A stretch of DNA of 64,000 bases, from NCBI GenBank assembly GCA_963775635.1, contig CAVZJO010000002.1, forward strand, positions 75,230-139,229, written 5' to 3'. Under the pieces are notes generated by a model that saw only the letters and a program-made list of their open reading frames with translations, was not told where the DNA came from and made no database searches. This document shows, piece by piece, positions 18,085 through 27,015 of this stretch. A program made the translations under genes and the position numbers. Every line of letters starts with the position of its first letter. Position 1 is the stretch's first letter. This DNA comes from JALORV01 sp963775635 (GTDB lineage Bacteria > Pseudomonadota > Gammaproteobacteria > Burkholderiales > Burkholderiaceae_F).

Positions 18085-18626
18085 TCCGGCCGATTCTGCG
18101 CATGGGCGACCCGCGGCTGCTGCAGGTTTCGGCGCCGGTGTGCGCATTCGGCACCGTCGAGCTGCGCACGCTGGTCGCCGACATGTTCGACACGATGCAC
18201 GCGGCGAACGGTGCGGGCCTGGCCGCTCCGCAGATCGGCGTGCCGCTGCGGGTCGTCATCTTCGGATACGCCGACCCGGCGATGCGCAATCCGCGCTACC
18301 CGGATGCCGACCCAGTGCCGCAGACGATCCTGCTGAATCCCGAGATCGAAGCCCTGTCCGACGCGATGGAAGCCGGGTGGGAGGGCTGCCTGTCAGTGCC
18401 GGGACTGCGGGGCGTCGTCAACCGGTATGCGCAACTGCGCTATCGTGGCTTCGATCTCGAGGGCCGCCCGATCGAACGGAGGGTCGAAGGTTTCCATGCC
18501 CGCGTGGTACAGCACGAGTGCGACCACCTCGACGGCATCCTGTACCCGATGCGGGTGACCGACTTTTCGCAGTTCGGCTACACCGACGTGCTCTTCCCCG
18601 ATCAGCCCGAACGGCCCGACGAGTGA
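18081..18626 (+). CDS. def: Peptide deformylase
   Basis: Metallo-amidase that removes the N-formyl group from nascent proteins, 181 aa. All three family motifs are present: GAGLAAPQIG (motif I), EGCLSVPGLRG (motif II with the metal cysteine) and QHECDHLDGILY (motif III, HExxH metal ligands and catalytic Glu). The start is the GTG at 18081, overlapping the phosphorylase stop. This may be an accessory deformylase, since it is not next to fmt. It ends 18 bp before the convergent glnD stop. Confidence 0.92.
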   Translation: MIRPILRMGDPRLLQVSAPVCAFGTVELRTLVADMFDTMHAANGAGLAAPQIGVPLRVVIFGYADPAMRNPRYPDADPVPQTILLNPEIEALSDAMEAGWEGCLSVPGLRGVVNRYAQLRYRGFDLEGRPIERRVEGFHARVVQHECDHLDGILYPMRVTDFSQFGYTDVLFPDQPERPDE

Positions 18627-18644
18627 AACTCGGCGGCTTGCCGC

Positions 18645-21200
18645 TCAAGGTGCCAGCGCCTCCAGCAGGTCCTTCTCGACTTCGAGCTGTCCACGCGACT
18701 TGTCGAGTTCAGCACCTGAAATCAGGAAGACATCCTCCGCGCGCTCGCCAAGCGTCAACACCTTGGCGGTGTGCACGTTGAGCTGATGCTCGGCAAGCAC
18801 ACGGGCGATCGAATACAGCAGTCCCAGCCGGTCGGTCGCAGTGACCTGCAGCAGATAGCGCGAACCGCGTTCATCGGGCTGCAGGTGCACCGCCGGAGTC
18901 ACCGGAAAGTGACGCGACTGGCGCGACATGCGTCCCTTCACCGGAGCAGGCAGTTCGTGCCGGGTTGCGATCCATTCGGCCAGCTCGTACTCGATCTGCG
19001 CAAGCAGTTCGCGGTAATGTGGCGAACGGCCGTGGTCGGTCACCAGGAAGGTGTCGAGTGCGTAGTTATTGCGCGTCGTGTGGATGCGAGCATCGAGGAT
19101 GCTGAGGTTGCGGCTGTCGAAGTAACCGCAGACACGGGCGAAAAGCGCCTTCTGGTCGCGCACGTAGATCAGCACTTCGGCGCCTTCGCCGATGCGCGCC
19201 AGCCGGGCCCGCACGACCGGCCTTTCAGTGTTGACGCGCGAGTAGAGGGACCGCGTGTGCCAGGCAATGTCCTGCGCACTGTGCCGCAGGAAGTAGACCA
19301 CGTCGAGCTGCTGCCACAGCTCGGTGCGTGCGCTGTCCGGCAGGCCGTAGAGCCGCAGGATCCGCAGCGCCTCTTCCTTGCGGCCATCCAGCACCGCGGT
19401 CGGAGCGACGCTGCCGCCCGACAGCAGCCGGCGGGTCAAACGGAACAGGTCTTCGAGCAGCTTGCCCTTCCAGGCGTTCCAGACCTTCGGACTGGTGCCG
19501 CGGATGTCGGCGACCGTCAGCAGGTAGAGGGCAGCCAGGCGGCGTTCGTTCTGCACGAGATCCGCGAAGCGCCGAACCACCGTCTCGTCGGCCATGTCCT
19601 GCTTCTGCGCGACCTGCGACATCGACAGGTGATGCTCGACTAGAAAGGCGACCAGCTGGGTGTCGTCGCGGGACAGTCCGTGGTCGCGGCAGAAGCGTCG
19701 CGCATCGCGCGCACCGAGCAGGCTGTGATCGCCGCCTCGACCCTTCGCGATGTCGTGAAACAGCGCCGCGATGTACAGCAGCCACGGCTTGTCGAAGTCG
19801 GTGATCAGTTGGCTGCACAGCGGATACTCGTGTGCATGCTCGGCGAGCGAAAATCGCCGCAGGTTGCGCAGCACCTGCAGGATGTGCTGGTCGACGGTGT
19901 AGACGTGGAACAGGTCGTGCTGCATCTGTCCGACGATGCGGCGAAATACCGGTAGGTAGCGCCCCAGCACCGATAGCTGGTTCATGCGGCGCACTTCGTG
20001 CAGCACGCCCCTCGGCTGCTGCAAAATCGCCAGAAACGTCGCGCGGTTGGACGGGTCGCGCCGATACGCCGGTCCGATCCTCACGCGCGCGTGCCACAGG
20101 GCGCGCATCAACGGCGCCGACATGCCGCGCAGCTCCTGATGCTCGGCCATCAGCAGGAACGCGCGCAGGATCCCGTTCGGATCAGAATCGAGCGCGTCGG
20201 GCGACCGCAGGTCGAGCAGCTCGCTGCGGGCGACGAAGGTGCCGTCGAGCTCACGCGACGGCTCGTCGGCCGTATGAAACAGCCGCAGTTCGATGTTCTG
20301 CAGCACGATAGTGTTCATCTGGGTCACCGCCTTGGCGGCCCAGTAATAGCGCTGCATCAGCACCTCGCTGGCGCGCCGCGCCACGGTTGCGTGGAATCCG
20401 ACGCGCTGCGCCACCAGCTGCTGAACGTCGAACACAAGGCGGTCCTCGCGCCGCCCGGTGATCAGATGCAGCCAAGCACGGATCTGCTGCAGGCGTCGCT
20501 CGCTCAGCCGAATCAGCCGGGCTTCCTCGGTCGTGATCAACCCGCGCCGCGCCAGTTCGCTCCAGCGGGTCCCGTAGCCGGTGGCGCGCGCGATCCACAG
20601 CAGGACGTGAAGGTCGCGCAAGCCGCCAGGACTTTCCTTGACGTTGGGCTCGAGGCTGTAGGGCGACTCGTTGTACTTGGTGTAGCGCTGGCGCTGCTCG
20701 AGCACCTTGGCCTGGAAGTACGCGGGACGATCGAGCACCCCGACAACGGCGCGCGATAACAGATCGAACAGTCGCTTCGGACCGGCGATCAGTCTCGATT
20801 CGAGCAACGCAGTCAGGACGGTAACGTCGCCGGCAGCCTCGAACTGGCACTGCTCAACCGTGCGCACACTGTGGCCCAGCGCGACGCCGAGGTCCCACAG
20901 CAGGCCGATCAGATGTTCGATCTTGGAGCGCTCGACGTCGGTCGGCTCGTGCTCGATCAGGAACAGGACGTCGACATCAGAGTGGGGAAACAGTTCGCCG
21001 CGACCGTACCCGCCCACGGCAACCAGCGCCATGATCTGGTCCAGTTCGCTGCTGCGGGCCAACTCGCGCAGCAGGCCGTCGACCGAGCGCGCAAGGCCCT
21101 TGAGCAACGCTTCGACCGGCCCACCTTGCTCGAAGCGGGCGATCAGGGCCTCACGCTCCAGTCGCAGGCGGTCCCGCAGCTGGAAGCTGACGTCGTTCAT
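18645..21200 (-). CDS. glnD: [Protein-PII] uridylyltransferase / uridylyl-removing enzyme GlnD
   Basis: Bifunctional nitrogen sensor that uridylylates and deuridylylates PII proteins according to glutamine; 851 aa, full length. The nucleotidyltransferase active site is GGYGRGELFPHSDVDVLFLI (about residues 63-82). The HD domain for uridylyl removal is seen in YIAALFHDIAKGRGGDHS. Two C-terminal ACT domains follow, the last beginning SRYLLQVTATDRLGLLYSIA. It is the gene after map in the minus-strand map-glnD pair, an order common in proteobacteria, with 38 bp between them. Confidence 0.96.
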   Translation of the reverse strand: MNDVSFQLRDRLRLEREALIARFEQGGPVEALLKGLARSVDGLLRELARSSELDQIMALVAVGGYGRGELFPHSDVDVLFLIEHEPTDVERSKIEHLIGLLWDLGVALGHSVRTVEQCQFEAAGDVTVLTALLESRLIAGPKRLFDLLSRAVVGVLDRPAYFQAKVLEQRQRYTKYNESPYSLEPNVKESPGGLRDLHVLLWIARATGYGTRWSELARRGLITTEEARLIRLSERRLQQIRAWLHLITGRREDRLVFDVQQLVAQRVGFHATVARRASEVLMQRYYWAAKAVTQMNTIVLQNIELRLFHTADEPSRELDGTFVARSELLDLRSPDALDSDPNGILRAFLLMAEHQELRGMSAPLMRALWHARVRIGPAYRRDPSNRATFLAILQQPRGVLHEVRRMNQLSVLGRYLPVFRRIVGQMQHDLFHVYTVDQHILQVLRNLRRFSLAEHAHEYPLCSQLITDFDKPWLLYIAALFHDIAKGRGGDHSLLGARDARRFCRDHGLSRDDTQLVAFLVEHHLSMSQVAQKQDMADETVVRRFADLVQNERRLAALYLLTVADIRGTSPKVWNAWKGKLLEDLFRLTRRLLSGGSVAPTAVLDGRKEEALRILRLYGLPDSARTELWQQLDVVYFLRHSAQDIAWHTRSLYSRVNTERPVVRARLARIGEGAEVLIYVRDQKALFARVCGYFDSRNLSILDARIHTTRNNYALDTFLVTDHGRSPHYRELLAQIEYELAEWIATRHELPAPVKGRMSRQSRHFPVTPAVHLQPDERGSRYLLQVTATDRLGLLYSIARVLAEHQLNVHTAKVLTLGERAEDVFLISGAELDKSRGQLEVEKDLLEALAP

Positions 21201-21238
21201 CCGCGGTCGTTCATCCGTACAGGGTCTTTAGACAGGCC

Positions 21239-22081
21239 CTAGGCGGCGGCCGGCTCCGAGACGCTCGTGTCGCGCCAGCCACCGTCGACAAAGCGCGGCG
21301 GAGCCGGTGTCGCAGCCGATCGGGTCAGCACCTGATAGCCGGCGTCGGTCACCAGAATGGTGTGCTCCCACTGTGCCGACAGACTGTGGTCCTTGGTGAC
21401 GATCGTCCAGCCGTCCGCCAGTTCCTTGATCTCACGCCGGCCGGCGTTGATCATAGGTTCGATCGTGAAGGTCATTCCGGCGACCAGTTTTTCCAGCGTG
21501 CCCGGTCGGCCGTAGTGCAGGATCTGCGGCTCCTCGTGGAACTTGCGCCCGATTCCATGGCCGCAGAACTCGCGCACGACGCTATAGCCGTGCCTTTCCG
21601 CGTGGGTCTGAATCGAGTGGCCGATATCGCCGATGGTCGTCCCGGGCCGCACCTGCTCAATGCCTAGCCACATGCAGTCGTAAGTGACTTCGCACAGGCG
21701 CCGCGCCGCGATCGACGGCTCGCCGACGTAGTACATCCGGCTGGTGTCGCCGTGATACCCGTCCTTGATCACCGTGACATCGATGTTGACGATGTCGCCG
21801 TTCTTTAGCACACGATCGCCGGGGATGCCGTGGCAGACCTGATGGTTGACCGAAGTGCAGATCGCCTTCGGAAAGGGCCGGTAGCCCGGTGGAGCGTAAT
21901 TCAGCGGCGCCGGCGCGGTGCCCTGGACGTCTGTCATGTAGGTGTGGCACAGACGATCGATTTCGCCAGTGGTCACCCCGGGCTTGACGAAGGGCGTGAT
22001 GTAGTCGAGCACCTCGGCGGCAAGCCGGCCGGCGCGCCGCATCCCCGAAACATCGTCGGGCGACTTGATCACGATGGGCAT
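21239..22081 (-). CDS. map: Methionine aminopeptidase type I
   Basis: Removes the initiator methionine; 280 aa, pita-bread fold. Metal ligands are recognisable: DVTVIKDGYHGDTSRM (two Asp), GHGIGRKFHEEPQILH (His) and TFTIEPMINAGR (Glu), with the terminal Glu in LSAQWEHTILVT. The N-terminal helix IKSPDDVSGMRRAGRLAAEV fits bacterial type Ia enzymes. It is divergent from rpsB, as in most proteobacteria. Confidence 0.96.
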   Translation of the reverse strand: MPIVIKSPDDVSGMRRAGRLAAEVLDYITPFVKPGVTTGEIDRLCHTYMTDVQGTAPAPLNYAPPGYRPFPKAICTSVNHQVCHGIPGDRVLKNGDIVNIDVTVIKDGYHGDTSRMYYVGEPSIAARRLCEVTYDCMWLGIEQVRPGTTIGDIGHSIQTHAERHGYSVVREFCGHGIGRKFHEEPQILHYGRPGTLEKLVAGMTFTIEPMINAGRREIKELADGWTIVTKDHSLSAQWEHTILVTDAGYQVLTRSAATPAPPRFVDGGWRDTSVSEPAAA

Positions 22082-22100
22082 GGCGGCTTCCGGGCGTTGC

Positions 22101-22130
22101 TTGAGCGAAGGTGTCGTAGGTGGCTATAAT
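22101..22130 (+). promoter_or_regulatory. Sigma-70 promoter of rpsB-tsf
   Basis: TTGAGC (22101-22106) and a consensus TATAAT (22125-22130) are separated by 18 bp. This is one of the strongest promoter matches in the window. It would start transcription near 22137, leaving a leader of roughly 195 nt before the rpsB ATG. A leader of that length is compatible with ribosomal-protein autoregulation (S2 represses rpsB-tsf in E. coli), but I cannot identify a binding structure by eye. Confidence 0.7.
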
Positions 22131-22331
22131 ATCGGGCTGCCTGGAGATTTGAAAATCAGCTTTGAAAATCAAAAACTTAGGTAGCGGCGCAGGCCAGTAG
22201 TTGTGTAAGCAAGCCGAGCCGACCGTAGTCAACAAATCGCGCGCACCGCCACCAAGGTGCGGCTGGGGTACCGCAAGGCAATCCCGGCCGCGTCGGCGAC
22301 TGCGCAGGACCCAACCTTGGAGAAAGTCGTC

Positions 22332-23084
22332 ATGTCAGTGACCATGCGTCAAATGCTGGAGGCCGGTGTGCACTTCGGCCACCAGACCCGCTTCTGGAAC
22401 CCGAAGATGGCGCCGTACATCTTCGGCCACCGCAACAAGATCCACATCATCAATCTGGAGCGCACGCTCGAGCAGTTCAACGACGCCACGCGCTTCGTGC
22501 GGCAGCTGGCCACCAACCGCGGCACCATCCTGTTCGTCGGGACCAAGCGTCAGGCGCGCGAGATCATCGTCGAAGAAGCCCAGCGGGCCGGCGTGCCCCA
22601 TGTCGACCAGCGCTGGCTGGGCGGCATGCTGACCAACTTCAAGACGGTCAAGGTCTCCATCAAGCGCCTGAAGGAGATGGAGCAGATCATCGCCGACAAC
22701 GGCACCGAGCGCATGACCAAGAAGGAAGCGCTCGATTTCTCGCGCGAGGCCGAGAAGCTCAACAAGTCGATAGGTGGCATCAAGGACATGAACGCGCTTC
22801 CCGATGCGCTGTTCGTGATCGACGTCGGCTATCACAAGATCGCCGTACAGGAAGCGACCAAGCTGGGCATTCCGGTGGTTGCGGTGGTCGACACCAATCA
22901 CTCGCCCGAAGGCGTGGCCTATGTGATTCCTGGTAACGACGACTCGAGTCGTGCGGTGCGCCTGTACGCGCGCGGCATCGCTGACGCCGTGCTTGAAGGC
23001 AAGGCCGCCGCGCTGCAGGGCGTCGTCCAGGCCGTCAGAGGCGGCGAAGGGGAGTTCGTCGAAGTCAGTGAGGACCAGGAGTAG
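22332..23084 (+). CDS. rpsB: 30S ribosomal protein S2
   Basis: S2 of the small subunit, 250 aa. It starts MSVTMRQMLEAGVHFGHQTR, the universal S2 N-terminus, and includes the signatures KMAPYIFGHRNKIHIINLE, RWLGGMLTNFKTVK and PVVAVVDTNHSPEGV. The start at 22332 is set by this conservation and by the GGAGAAAG ribosome-binding site; the in-frame extension upstream is leader. First gene of the rpsB-tsf-pyrH-frr block. Confidence 0.98.
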   Translation: MSVTMRQMLEAGVHFGHQTRFWNPKMAPYIFGHRNKIHIINLERTLEQFNDATRFVRQLATNRGTILFVGTKRQAREIIVEEAQRAGVPHVDQRWLGGMLTNFKTVKVSIKRLKEMEQIIADNGTERMTKKEALDFSREAEKLNKSIGGIKDMNALPDALFVIDVGYHKIAVQEATKLGIPVVAVVDTNHSPEGVAYVIPGNDDSSRAVRLYARGIADAVLEGKAAALQGVVQAVRGGEGEFVEVSEDQE

Positions 23085-23105
23085 GTCGCCGACGGTGTTT
23101 AGAAG

Positions 23106-23128
23106 AAGGGGCGGAAGCCCCTTTTTTC
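23106..23128 (+). terminator. Intrinsic terminator/attenuator between rpsB and tsf
   Basis: AAGGGGC-GGAA-GCCCCTT forms a 7-bp stem with a tetraloop, followed by TTTT. It lies 20 bases after the rpsB stop and about 30 before tsf. In E. coli an attenuator in the same place lowers tsf relative to rpsB, and partial read-through is likely here too. Confidence 0.8.
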
Positions 23129-23159
23129 GATGGACAGATCAACAGTGCAGGAGCAGTGA

Positions 23160-24047
23160 ATGGCGGAAATCACCGCATCGATGGTGAAAGAGCTGCGCGA
23201 GAAGACCGACGCGCCGATGATGGAATGCAAGAAGGCCCTGGCCGAGTCGGGTGGCGATCTCGCCAAGGCCGAAGAGATCCTGCGCGTCAAGCTCGGCAAC
23301 AAGGCGAGCAAGGCCGCCGCCCGTATCGCGGCCGAAGGCGTCGTCGCGGTCAGCATTGAAGGCAAGGTCGGGGCAATCGTCGAAGTCAACTCGGAGACCG
23401 ATTTCGTCGCCAAGAACGACGACTTCCTGCGCTTTGCGAGGGACCTCGCCGTGCTTGTCGCGCAGAAAAACCCTGCTGACGTCGCGGCACTATCGGCGCT
23501 ACCGCTGGGTGGAGCCACCGTCGAGTCAACACGGACCGCGCTGGTGGGCCGCATCGGCGAAAACATGGCGATCCGCCGCTTCCAGCGTATCGAAGCGCGT
23601 GGAACGCTGGCGAGCTATGTGCACGGCGGCAGCAAAATCGGCGTGCTGCTCGACATTAGCGCCGCCGATGCGGAGCTCGCCAAGGACGTGGCGATGCACA
23701 TCGCGGCCAGCAAACCGAAGTCGCTGGCCGCGAGCGGTGTTGCGGCCGAGCTCCTCGATGCCGAGCGTCGCATTGCAATCGAGAAGGCGCGCGAGGCCGG
23801 CAAGCCCGAGGCGATGCTCGACAAGATCGCCGAAGGCACCGTGCAGAAGTACCTGAAGGAAGTCACGCTTCTGGGGCAGGTGTTCGTCAAGGCCGAGGAT
23901 GGCAAGCAGACCATCGAGCAGCTGCTGAAGGCGCGCGGCGCTACAGTCAACCGGTTCGTGCTCTACGTGGTGGGAGAAGGCATCGAAAAGAAGCAGACCG
24001 ACTTCGCGGCCGAAGTCGCTGCGCAGGCCGCTGCGGCGCGGGCCTGA
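23160..24047 (+). CDS. tsf: Elongation factor Ts
   Basis: Guanine-nucleotide exchange factor for EF-Tu, 295 aa. The N-terminal UBA-like domain starts MAEITASMVKELREKTDAPM with the EF-Ts hallmark MMECKKALAESGGDLAKAEE. The core carries the second signature VNSETDFVAKNDDF, which includes the TDFV motif contacting EF-Tu. Good spacing from an AGGAG site 12 bases upstream. Confidence 0.98.
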   Translation: MAEITASMVKELREKTDAPMMECKKALAESGGDLAKAEEILRVKLGNKASKAAARIAAEGVVAVSIEGKVGAIVEVNSETDFVAKNDDFLRFARDLAVLVAQKNPADVAALSALPLGGATVESTRTALVGRIGENMAIRRFQRIEARGTLASYVHGGSKIGVLLDISAADAELAKDVAMHIAASKPKSLAASGVAAELLDAERRIAIEKAREAGKPEAMLDKIAEGTVQKYLKEVTLLGQVFVKAEDGKQTIEQLLKARGATVNRFVLYVVGEGIEKKQTDFAAEVAAQAAAARA

Positions 24048-24063
24048 CCGGGACGGAGGCGCG

Positions 24064-24792
24064 ATGGCACACGCAAACGGCGGTCCTGCCTACCGGCGCG
24101 TGCTGCTGAAGCTGTCGGGCGAAGCCTTAATGGGCGACGATGCCTTCGGCATCAATCCCAGCACCGTTGAGGCGATGGTCGCGGACATCGGCGAGGTTGT
24201 GAAGCTAGGTGTCGAGGTGGCAATCGTCATCGGCGGTGGCAATATCTTTCGCGGCGTCGCGCTTGGGGCCGAGGGGATGGACCGCGCGACCGCCGACTAC
24301 ATGGGCATGATGGCAACCATCATGAACGCGATGGCGCTGCAGGATGCGATGCGCCGCGCTGGTGTCGAGGCACGCGTGCAGTCCGCGCTCAACATCGAGC
24401 AGGTCGTCGAGCCCTATATCCGGCCGAAGGCACTGCGCTATCTCGAGGAAGGACGCGTGGTCATCTTCGCCGCGGGCACAGGCAACCCGTTCTTCACGAC
24501 GGACACTGCCGCCGCCCTTCGCGGCTCCGAGGTTGGAGCGGAAATCGTGCTCAAGGCGACCAAGGTGGACGGCGTGTACTCGGCGGATCCGAAGAAGGAC
24601 CCGAAGGCCACGCGCTACGCGACGATCACGTTCGACGAGGCGCTTGGCCGCAACCTGCAGATCATGGACGCGACCGCCTTTGCGCTGTGCCGCGATCAGA
24701 AATTGCCTATCAAGGTGTTCAGCATCACCAAGCCCGGCGCGCTGAAGCGTGTGGTCCTGGGCGAGGACGAGGGAACGCTGGTGCACGTCTGA
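24064..24792 (+). CDS. pyrH: UMP kinase
   Basis: Amino-acid-kinase-fold enzyme phosphorylating UMP to UDP; 242 aa. Signatures: RRVLLKLSGEAL-type start (YRRVLLKLSGEALMG), IVIGGGNIFRGV, GMMATIMNAMALQDA and the ATP-binding KATKVDGVYSADPKKDPKAT. It lies 16 bp after tsf and 22 bp before frr, the conserved order. Confidence 0.97.
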   Translation: MAHANGGPAYRRVLLKLSGEALMGDDAFGINPSTVEAMVADIGEVVKLGVEVAIVIGGGNIFRGVALGAEGMDRATADYMGMMATIMNAMALQDAMRRAGVEARVQSALNIEQVVEPYIRPKALRYLEEGRVVIFAAGTGNPFFTTDTAAALRGSEVGAEIVLKATKVDGVYSADPKKDPKATRYATITFDEALGRNLQIMDATAFALCRDQKLPIKVFSITKPGALKRVVLGEDEGTLVHV

Positions 24793-24814
24793 CGGCGAAT
24801 AGGAAGGAGAGCCG

Positions 24815-25375
24815 ATGAACATTGCCGAAATCCAGAAGAGCACCGAACAGAAGATGCAGAAGTCGGTGGACGCGCTGAAGGCGGATCTGACGAAGATAAG
24901 GACCGGTCGCGCGCACACCGGACTGCTCGATCACATCCAGGTCGACTACTACGGCTCGATGGTGCCGATCGCCCAGGTGGCGCAGGTCGGCCTTGGCGAT
25001 GCGCGAACCATCACCGTGCAGCCGTGGGAAAAGAAGATGATCCCGATCGTGGAGAAGGCGATCCGCGACTCCGACCTCGGGCTGAACCCGGCAACGTCGG
25101 GTGACATCGTTCGGGTCCCGATGCCGGTCTTGACGGAGCAGCGCCGCAAGGAACTGGTCAAGGTCGTCAAGCACGAGGGTGAGAACGCCAAAATCGCGGT
25201 GCGTAACCTGCGGCGCGACGCCAACCACCACGTGAAGGAAATGCTCAAGGCCAAGTCGATTTCCGAGGACGACGACCGGCGCGCGGAGGAAGCGATCCAG
25301 AAGATGACAGACCGTTTCGTCGGCGAAGTCGACAAGCTGATAGCGGAGAAGGAAAAGGAGGTTCTGACCGTCTGA
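24815..25375 (+). CDS. frr: Ribosome recycling factor
   Basis: tRNA-mimic that splits post-termination ribosomes with EF-G; 186 aa, normal length. It has the three-helix bundle start IQKSTEQKMQKSVDALKADL, then KIRTGRAHTGLLDHI and the hallmark VRVPMPVLTEQRRKELVKVV. A strong AGGAGAG site precedes the ATG. Confidence 0.98.
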   Translation: MNIAEIQKSTEQKMQKSVDALKADLTKIRTGRAHTGLLDHIQVDYYGSMVPIAQVAQVGLGDARTITVQPWEKKMIPIVEKAIRDSDLGLNPATSGDIVRVPMPVLTEQRRKELVKVVKHEGENAKIAVRNLRRDANHHVKEMLKAKSISEDDDRRAEEAIQKMTDRFVGEVDKLIAEKEKEVLTV

Positions 25376-25394
25376 CCGCGGTCGGAGCTCGATC

Positions 25395-26171
25395 GTGGCC
25401 AGGGATTTGAACCCCGATTCGACGGCAGCCGGCGTGCGCATGCCGCGCCACGTCGCCATCATCATGGACGGCAACGGGCGCTGGGCGGTGTCGCGCGGCA
25501 AGTTGCGTGTGGCCGGCCATACGCGCGGCGTCGATGCCGTGCGCGCGACGCTGGCCGCGTGCGGCGAGCGCGGGATCGAGTACCTGACGCTGTTTGCTTT
25601 CAGTTCAGAGAACTGGCGCCGTCCGGCCGATGAAGTGACGACGCTGATGCGCTTGTTCATGGCCGCGTTGCAGCGCGAGGTCGACAAGCTGGTTGAACTC
25701 GGCGTGCGAATGCGCATCGTCGGGGACCTCGGCGCATTCGACGGCGAGTTGCGCCGATTGATCGACGAGTCCGAGCGCCGCACGGAACACAATCGCCGGC
25801 TGCACCTCACCGTGTGCGCGAACTACGGTGGTCGCTGGGACATCGCCCAGGCGGCCGGGCGCGCCGCCCGAGAGCAGCTGGCATCCGGCGGCGAGGTGCT
25901 TATCGATGAAGCGGCCATCGCCAGCCGAATGGCGCTAGCCTTTGCTCCCGATCCCGACCTGCTGATCCGCACTGGCGGGGAGCGTCGCGTCAGTAACTTC
26001 CTGCTGTGGCAACTCGCTTATAGCGAGCTTTATTTCAGCGACGTGCTATGGCCCGATTTCGACGCCGCCGAGCTCGACGCCGCGCTGCTCTGGTATTCCG
26101 GCCGTCAGCGGCGCTTCGGCATGACCAGCGCACAGGTCGAAGCCGAGCCATCTATCAGCGACGCCGCCTGA
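25395..26171 (+). CDS. uppS: Undecaprenyl diphosphate synthase
   Basis: Cis-prenyltransferase that makes the C55 lipid carrier for cell-wall synthesis; 258 aa. The catalytic/pyrophosphate motif is HVAIIMDGNGRWA, followed by FAFSSENWRRP and the C-terminal RTGGERRVSNFLLWQLAYSE. It starts at GTG 25395, 20 bp after frr, and leads into cdsA. Confidence 0.97.
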   Translation: MARDLNPDSTAAGVRMPRHVAIIMDGNGRWAVSRGKLRVAGHTRGVDAVRATLAACGERGIEYLTLFAFSSENWRRPADEVTTLMRLFMAALQREVDKLVELGVRMRIVGDLGAFDGELRRLIDESERRTEHNRRLHLTVCANYGGRWDIAQAAGRAAREQLASGGEVLIDEAAIASRMALAFAPDPDLLIRTGGERRVSNFLLWQLAYSELYFSDVLWPDFDAAELDAALLWYSGRQRRFGMTSAQVEAEPSISDAA

Positions 26172-26181
26172 GGTTGCGCGC

Positions 26182-27015
26182 GTGCTCAAGCAGCGCGTCC
26201 TCACCGCACTCGTGCTCGTCGCGGCGCTGCTCGCGTCGCTGGCGTGGTCGCCGCTGGCTTTCGCCGCGCTGATCACGCTTGGGCTGGCGATCGCACAGGC
26301 CGAATGGTTGAACTTGTCCGGCTGGCCGTTCGGCCGAGCGTTGATGGTTACCGTGGCTGCCGGTATCGGGCTGCTGTATGTACTGACCGTTCGGCCGCTG
26401 TGGGTCGAGCAGGCCAGCGTGCCGCTCGCTATCCTGGCGACGGTGGCATGGGTCGCCATCGCTGTCATGCTGCTGAGGTCCGGACGACCAGGCGGTGTGC
26501 GCATCGAACCGCCGGTTTCGACGCCGTTGGCGTTCCTGCTGCCGCTGGCGGCCTGGTGCGCGCTGATGCTCTTCCTGCGAGCGGGTGTGTTGCTGCTGGT
26601 CTCGGTCCTGCTGATCGTGTGGTTGGCGGATACCGCCGCGTATTTCGCCGGACGCGCGTTCGGCCGCAGCAAACTGGCCCCGCACATCAGCCCCGGCAAG
26701 ACGTGGGCCGGCGTTTGGGGTGCCATGCTGGGCGTGGCGCTTGCCGCGATCGCCGCATGGATGGCATGGCCGGGAGCGCCGCTCTACACCAGCCGGATGC
26801 TGGAGGTGTACGGTGTACCACTCGCGCTCGTGATGTTCGCCGGATTGGTGGCCATCTCAATCGTTGGAGACCTGTTCGAAAGCCTGCTGAAGCGGCAGGC
26901 CGGCGCGAAGGACAGCGGCCAGTTGTTGCCCGGGCACGGCGGCTTCTACGATCGGATTGATTCGATGCTTGCGTTGTTGCCTGCTGCCGCGCTGCTATGG
27001 AGTGTCGCCACCTGA
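26182..27015 (+). CDS. cdsA: Phosphatidate cytidylyltransferase
   Basis: Integral membrane enzyme making CDP-diacylglycerol from phosphatidate and CTP; 277 aa with about seven or eight hydrophobic segments. The family signature near the C-terminus is SIVGDLFESLLKRQAGAKDS, and DTAAYFAGRAFGRSKLAPHI precedes SPGKTWAG. GTG start at 26182; the stop TGA overlaps the dxr ATG. Confidence 0.95.
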   Translation: MLKQRVLTALVLVAALLASLAWSPLAFAALITLGLAIAQAEWLNLSGWPFGRALMVTVAAGIGLLYVLTVRPLWVEQASVPLAILATVAWVAIAVMLLRSGRPGGVRIEPPVSTPLAFLLPLAAWCALMLFLRAGVLLLVSVLLIVWLADTAAYFAGRAFGRSKLAPHISPGKTWAGVWGAMLGVALAAIAAWMAWPGAPLYTSRMLEVYGVPLALVMFAGLVAISIVGDLFESLLKRQAGAKDSGQLLPGHGGFYDRIDSMLALLPAAALLWSVAT

